Of a DNA stretch of 8,586 bases, positions 4,753 through 8,586 are shown in pieces (position 1 is the first letter of the stretch; each line of letters starts with the position of its first letter). The stretch is from Actinomycetes bacterium. GTDB taxonomy: Bacteria; Actinomycetota; CADDZG01; JAHWKV01. The DNA is taken from assembly GCA_029263035.1 (NCBI GenBank), contig JAJCYF010000096.1, positions 1-8,586 of the forward strand, given 5' to 3'. Both the position numbers and the translations under genes were made by a program. The notes beneath the pieces are model-generated. The model saw only the letters and a program-made list of their open reading frames with translations. It was not told the DNA's origin and searched no databases.

Positions 4753-7110
4753 TCAGACGGCGTTGGCGCCCGAAGTTGACGGCGAGGCGGGGTCTTCAGG
4801 CCCCAAAATCAGAGCCCGGAACTGGTGGTAGCCGAGCGAGCAGAGCAGCAGCACGAGGCCGAGCCCCATGAGGGATGCAATGCGGAGAGGCGTCTCGAGA
4901 AGCCATACATCGGCCAGAACCAGCTTTGCGATAACCAGACCGAACAGGCTCACCGAGAACACCCGGGCCCACTTGGCCCGCCGGCCGATGCCGAAGGCCA
5001 GCAGCCCCGCTGCATAGAGGGTCCACACCGTGGACAGGGTGTAGGTAAAGCCGGCGAGACTCCAGGTGACCGAAGGGCGGTTGTAGTGGGCCCAGAGCTC
5101 GGAGGTAATCCAGAGAAGAGCGAGCAGGTTGGCGCCCCCGGCTACTGCGTCTACCAACTTCGAGCGAGTCGAATCAGCGGTTTTGCGAAGCGCGATCGCC
5201 GTGGCCGCGAGAATCGCTATCTGAACAAGAAATGGTGCGGATTCGACCGAGAGAACCGGGTTTGCGGGCTCGTACGTGGCTCCGAAGCCGCTGGAAAACA
5301 CCGAGATTGCCAGGGATAGTCCGAAGATTGCCATTGCCGGCGCCCTGGTCCATTTGAGGTCACGGGCCAGGCCGAACCCACCGATTCCGGCTCCGTAGAG
5401 GGCCCAGAAGGTTGCCACTGCGAATGGGAGCGTACGCAGGCTCCAGTCCGCTCTCTGGTACTGACCTGCCAGTTCGAAGGTGAGCCAGAGCAGGTTCAGC
5501 ACCAGCGCCAGGATCGCCGAGGTATCGGCTGCACGTTGCTCGAGGGCTGTTTCGCCCTTTCGGCGGAGAAACATAGAGGTGACGGCCAGGGCGGCGATCT
5601 GAGTGGCGAACGGAAGTGCGTCCACCGAGAAGAACAGGCGGGGCGGGTTGTAGAGAGCACCAAGCCCGCTGCCGAACAAAGAGATCAGGAGCGAGAGGCC
5701 GAACACAATAAGCCCGGCAATCCGCAACTTTGATAGCCCGACCCGAACAGATCCAACCATGATCAGCACTGCCTCAACCGCCCAAACCGTCGATAGGACG
5801 GGACCCTCGAACTGGAGTGCGACGGCCGTGGTCGCAGCCCCGACCCCCAGGGCGATGAAGGTCAGGACCGCGTTGGTGTCGGTCTTGAGTTGGGACCGCC
5901 ACACAAGGCCCATGCCGATGTGTACAAGGCCCAGCAGAAGGGCGAATAGGGGTTGTCCGCCTGCCGGAAGCAGGAGCACCCCGTAGGCGAAGAACACCAT
6001 CGAATTGATCGAAATGAGGACCAGATCCTCCGGCTGAACCGCGGTCCGGGTTTTGAGGTACTGCACCAGCAGGGCCGTGGTGAACATGAGGAAGAACACG
6101 GTGCCGAATGCCAGCAACACCAACCGTTGCGACTGCGTCGTGCCGAAGATGCTTCCGAGGACCAGCAGCCAGGTGGCGGCCATCGCAACGACGGTCAGCG
6201 GACGCCACCGCCTGTAGAAAGCGAGACCCAGGATTCCTGCGTTGAGCAAGAGCAGATAGAGGTTCAGCGCCGCGATGGAACCGCGGCCCGTGCTGACCAG
6301 AACCGGGTTCAGGAAGCCGCCGAGTGCGGCCATGATGGCGAGGGCCACCGAGTTGTGGCGTACCGCAAGCGCTCCTCCGAGCACCACGACCGCAGCCAGG
6401 GACACAAGCGCCAGCAACGGTGACATCAAATCGTAAAGCTGGTAGCCCGCCCACACCGACAGGTACATGATCGCAACGCCTCCGCCGGCTACCGCCTGTG
6501 CGAAAAGGGGCCAGGTCTTACGGTGCGCCCACTCGCCCCATCCGATGAAGGCGGCGCCCAGGAGGACGCCGATAGCGATGCGGCCGGCGGGGCTGATGAG
6601 ATTGCGGTCCACCGCGTACTTGAATGCAAAAGCCGCCCCGAGAAAAATGGCGAACGCTCCGATCCGTGCGAACCAGCTTCCGAGCATGTTCGCCTCAAAC
6701 TCACCGCTGCGCAGTACGCGCGCCGGAGCGCTGGGGGAGAGCGGAGGAAAGGCGGGGAACTGCGGACCGGCGCCTGCTGTGGAGTCGGATGCGGAACCGA
6801 CCGGGAGGGAGGGGGGCCGAAGGGGAGCCTCACGCTTGGGCCGCTTCGGGGGCTTCACGAAGGCGGGTCGAGCTGGAAATGGAGCCCGTGCCGCCGGGGG
6901 TTGCTGCCAGACCTTCTGAGCGGGAGTCGGCGGGGGCGTTGGAGCGGGGCCGACTCTCAGCGAGGGATTCGGCGGTGGCTGTACGGGTGGGGGAGCGATC
7001 GTCCGGCTCTGCTGGGATGCGGCCTGCCGGACCAGGGCTTTGACCTCGTTCAGCCCTTCTTCAATCCTGGCGATGCGGAGTTGGATCTCATTGAGATCAT
7101 CCATATCCAT
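4753..7110 (-). CDS. DUF2339 multi-pass membrane protein
   Basis: The 785-residue product matches DUF2339, a family of large predicted membrane proteins of unknown function. Residues 1-36 form a likely coiled coil (LNEIQLRIARIEEGLNEVKALVRQ). Residues 37-135 are a Pro-rich, partly basic and probably disordered linker (VKPPKRPKRE at 85-94). From about residue 141 the chain is almost all hydrophobic helices, opening with the family-typical GSWFARIGAFAIFLGAAFAFKYA and ISPAGRIAIG, with roughly 18-22 segments. The N-terminal region is probably cytoplasmic. Residues about 443-568 and 569-694 are tandem homologous copies with a constant 126-residue offset, followed by a partial third copy from 696. 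The start ATG 7110 has GGAGG 11 bases upstream; ATG 7104 is possible. It follows pafA by 48 bp. Transport or envelope roles are possible but unproven. Confidence 0.92.
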   Translation of the reverse strand: MDMDDLNEIQLRIARIEEGLNEVKALVRQAASQQSRTIAPPPVQPPPNPSLRVGPAPTPPPTPAQKVWQQPPAARAPFPARPAFVKPPKRPKREAPLRPPSLPVGSASDSTAGAGPQFPAFPPLSPSAPARVLRSGEFEANMLGSWFARIGAFAIFLGAAFAFKYAVDRNLISPAGRIAIGVLLGAAFIGWGEWAHRKTWPLFAQAVAGGGVAIMYLSVWAGYQLYDLMSPLLALVSLAAVVVLGGALAVRHNSVALAIMAALGGFLNPVLVSTGRGSIAALNLYLLLLNAGILGLAFYRRWRPLTVVAMAATWLLVLGSIFGTTQSQRLVLLAFGTVFFLMFTTALLVQYLKTRTAVQPEDLVLISINSMVFFAYGVLLLPAGGQPLFALLLGLVHIGMGLVWRSQLKTDTNAVLTFIALGVGAATTAVALQFEGPVLSTVWAVEAVLIMVGSVRVGLSKLRIAGLIVFGLSLLISLFGSGLGALYNPPRLFFSVDALPFATQIAALAVTSMFLRRKGETALEQRAADTSAILALVLNLLWLTFELAGQYQRADWSLRTLPFAVATFWALYGAGIGGFGLARDLKWTRAPAMAIFGLSLAISVFSSGFGATYEPANPVLSVESAPFLVQIAILAATAIALRKTADSTRSKLVDAVAGGANLLALLWITSELWAHYNRPSVTWSLAGFTYTLSTVWTLYAAGLLAFGIGRRAKWARVFSVSLFGLVIAKLVLADVWLLETPLRIASLMGLGLVLLLCSLGYHQFRALILGPEDPASPSTSGANAV

Positions 7111-7158
7111 GTAAACGACTGCCTCCCCCGCGGCGTTACAGTCTTTTTCTGCCGGTTT

Positions 7159-8511
7159 CTAAAGTGAGGCTATGAGGCGGGCGACACGGTCGTCAACACT
7201 TTTGAACGGGTCCTTGCACAGCAGGGTTCGCTGAGCCTGGTCGTTCAGCTTCAGGTGAACCCAGTCCACCGTGAAGTCGCGCCGGCGCCGCTTGGCGGTC
7301 TTGATGAACTCCCCGCGCAGCTTGGCTCTGGTGGTCTGGGGCGGCTCCAGCTTGGCGGTGTCGATCTCGGCGTCGGTCACGTAGCGCTCCGCCAGGCCGC
7401 TGCGCTCCAGCAGGTAGTAGAGGCCCCTGCGGCGGCTGACGTCGTGGTAGGCGAGGTCCATCAGGGCAAGTTTGGGGTGACCCAGACCCAGGCCGTGCTT
7501 TGCCCGGTAGTCCTGGAGCATGGTGTACTTCATGACCCAGTCGACCTTGGTGTCGAGCTTGGTGAAATCCTCCTCGAGAAGCACCAGGCACTCCTCCCAG
7601 GCACGCACCGTTTCTTTCATCTCCGGGTCGTCCCTGCGGTCGACGTAGTCGGCTGCCCGGCTGAGATACTCCCACTGCAGTTCGATGGCCGAGGCCTCCC
7701 GGCCGTTGGCCAGGCGGACCTTGCGCCGGCAGGTGATGTCGTGAGAGATCTCCCGGATGGCCCGGATGGGGTTTTCAAGCGACAGGTCCCGCATGACGAT
7801 GCCCTCCTCGAGCATCCTGAGCAGCACGGCGGTGGTGGCGATCTTGATCCAGGCGGTGTACTCGCGCATCGACGAGTCCCCGACGATCACGTGCAGACGG
7901 CGGTACTTCTCGGCGTCGGCGTGCGGTTCGTCACGAGTGTTGATGATGGGCCGGGAACGGGTGGTGGCGGAGGAGACTCCCTCCCAGATGTGCTCGGCAC
8001 GCTGGGAGATGCAGAACCTGGCCCCCCGGGCGGTCTGCAGCACCTTGCCGGCGCCGGTGAAGATCTGACGTGAGACGAAGAACGGAATCAGGTGTTCGGC
8101 CAGCTTGCCGAACTCCCCGTAGCGGCTGACCAGATAGTTCTCGTGGCAGCCGTAGGAGTTGCCTGCGGAGTCGGTGTTGTTCTTGAACAGGTAGACCTGG
8201 CCGGCGATGCCTTCTTCCCGAAGCCGCATCTCGGCGGCGTTGACCAGGGCTTCGAGGATCCTTTCGCCGGCTTTGTCGTGGGCAATCAACTGGCGAATGT
8301 CGTCGCACTCGGGAGTGGCGTACTCGGGGTGGGATCCGACGTCGAGGTACAGGCGTGCCCCGTTTTCAAGGAAGACATTTGAGGACCGGCCCCAGGAGAC
8401 GACTCGCCTGAACAGGTACCGGGCGACCTCATCGGGGGAGAGGCGACGCTGGCCCCGAAAGGTGCAGGTGACACCGTACTCGTTTTCCAGGCCGAAGATC
8501 CTGCGTTCCAT
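7159..8511 (-). CDS. pafA: Pup--protein ligase PafA
   Basis: PafA uses ATP to activate the C-terminal glutamate of Pup and joins it to lysine side chains of target proteins, marking them for the Mpa/ARC-proteasome. The 450-residue product has the family's normal length and is complete. It opens with RRIFGLENEYGVTC, which places it with PafA rather than the related depupylase Dop. Glu9 is in the Mg-ATP site. The motif LYLDVGSHPEYATPECD (54-70) contains the catalytic Asp57. Other conserved blocks are FKNNTDSAGNSYGCHENY, FCISQRAEHIWEGVSS, RPIINTRDEPHAD and HVIVGDSSMREYTAW. The start ATG gives the canonical N-terminus; the upstream GGGCGGA is a weak ribosome binding site, so translation may be coupled to an upstream gene. 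pup, dop and the proteasome genes are expected to the right, outside the window. Confidence 0.98.
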   Translation of the reverse strand: MERRIFGLENEYGVTCTFRGQRRLSPDEVARYLFRRVVSWGRSSNVFLENGARLYLDVGSHPEYATPECDDIRQLIAHDKAGERILEALVNAAEMRLREEGIAGQVYLFKNNTDSAGNSYGCHENYLVSRYGEFGKLAEHLIPFFVSRQIFTGAGKVLQTARGARFCISQRAEHIWEGVSSATTRSRPIINTRDEPHADAEKYRRLHVIVGDSSMREYTAWIKIATTAVLLRMLEEGIVMRDLSLENPIRAIREISHDITCRRKVRLANGREASAIELQWEYLSRAADYVDRRDDPEMKETVRAWEECLVLLEEDFTKLDTKVDWVMKYTMLQDYRAKHGLGLGHPKLALMDLAYHDVSRRRGLYYLLERSGLAERYVTDAEIDTAKLEPPQTTRAKLRGEFIKTAKRRRRDFTVDWVHLKLNDQAQRTLLCKDPFKSVDDRVARLIASL

Positions 8512-8586
8512 CAGGAAGTGTCCGCCCAGATCATGTGGCTTTCACCCGGAAGGGGTTGATGATTTCCGCACCATGCACAGAAGCTG
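8512..8586. other. Region upstream of pafA, possible 3' end of another minus-strand gene
   Basis: All three minus-strand frames enter from the right edge and then stop. One ends in NPFRVKAT 23 bases before pafA. A second ends at a TGA that overlaps the pafA ATG (TGATG) and includes CAWCG. The third ends in STPSG. The sequence is too short to choose among them. I see no promoter box here, which is compatible with pafA being inside an operon. Confidence 0.4.

Noticed and set aside
2355..4871. An 838-codon open frame on the plus strand, opposite pafB and the DUF3866 gene
   Set aside because: It lies antisense to two well-supported genes, has low-complexity composition without recognisable domains and has no ribosome binding site. 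Long antisense frames are expected in GC-rich DNA.
7111..7158. A terminator between pafA and the DUF2339 gene
   Set aside because: An A-rich run is present on the coding strand, but there is no stable hairpin and no T run in the transcribed direction. Read-through is more likely.
7255..8073. A 272-codon open frame on the plus strand, opposite pafA
   Set aside because: It is a shadow of the pafA codon pattern, rich in V, G, L and D, with no family features.

Overview
The window is GC-rich, tightly packed bacterial DNA from an actinobacterium. The strongest evidence is a Pup ligase gene (pafA) and a pafB-pafC pair of WYL-domain regulators, which are hallmarks of the actinobacterial Pup-proteasome system. 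The frequent TTG and GTG starts, TANNNT-type -10 boxes and a probable leaderless gene fit this. DUF3866, DUF5679 and an internally duplicated DUF2339 protein alongside them suggest a less-studied or deep-branching, perhaps uncultured, actinobacterial lineage. That placement is inference. No rRNA, tRNA, CRISPR, insertion sequence or phage gene was seen.

Layout, left to right. (1) 1-509, minus strand: the 5' part of a secreted protein gene that runs off the left edge. (2) 510-719: a divergent intergenic region with small dyads and a candidate promoter. (3) 720-905, plus: a two-helix small membrane protein whose 3' end overlaps the convergent RidA-family gene (890-1273, minus). (4) 1274-1478: a second divergent region with a 7-bp palindrome next to an extended -10 box. 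(5) 1479-1631, plus: a 50-residue zinc-ribbon-like DUF5679 protein. (6) 1628-8511, minus: five genes transcribed right to left in the order pafA, DUF2339 membrane protein, DUF3866 protein, pafB, pafC, with gaps of 47, 61 and 75 bp and a final 14-bp overlap.

How they may work together. PafA attaches the small protein Pup to lysines of target proteins, marking them for the proteasome. PafB and PafC form the transcription activator of the LexA-independent DNA damage response known from mycobacteria. The two genes between them, DUF2339 and DUF3866, have no established role. Their position on the same strand makes them candidates for co-expression with the Pup/PafBC functions, although DUF3866 appears to have its own leaderless promoter. 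pup, dop, prcA and prcB are not in the window.

The most unusual signals are a 21-22 bp direct repeat between DUF3866 and pafB, a tandem internal duplication in the DUF2339 protein, the palindrome at the DUF5679 promoter, and the start-codon problem of the small membrane protein. I found no convincing wholly new system. The best lead is the unexplained DUF2339/DUF3866 pair inside the pafA-pafBC gene run.
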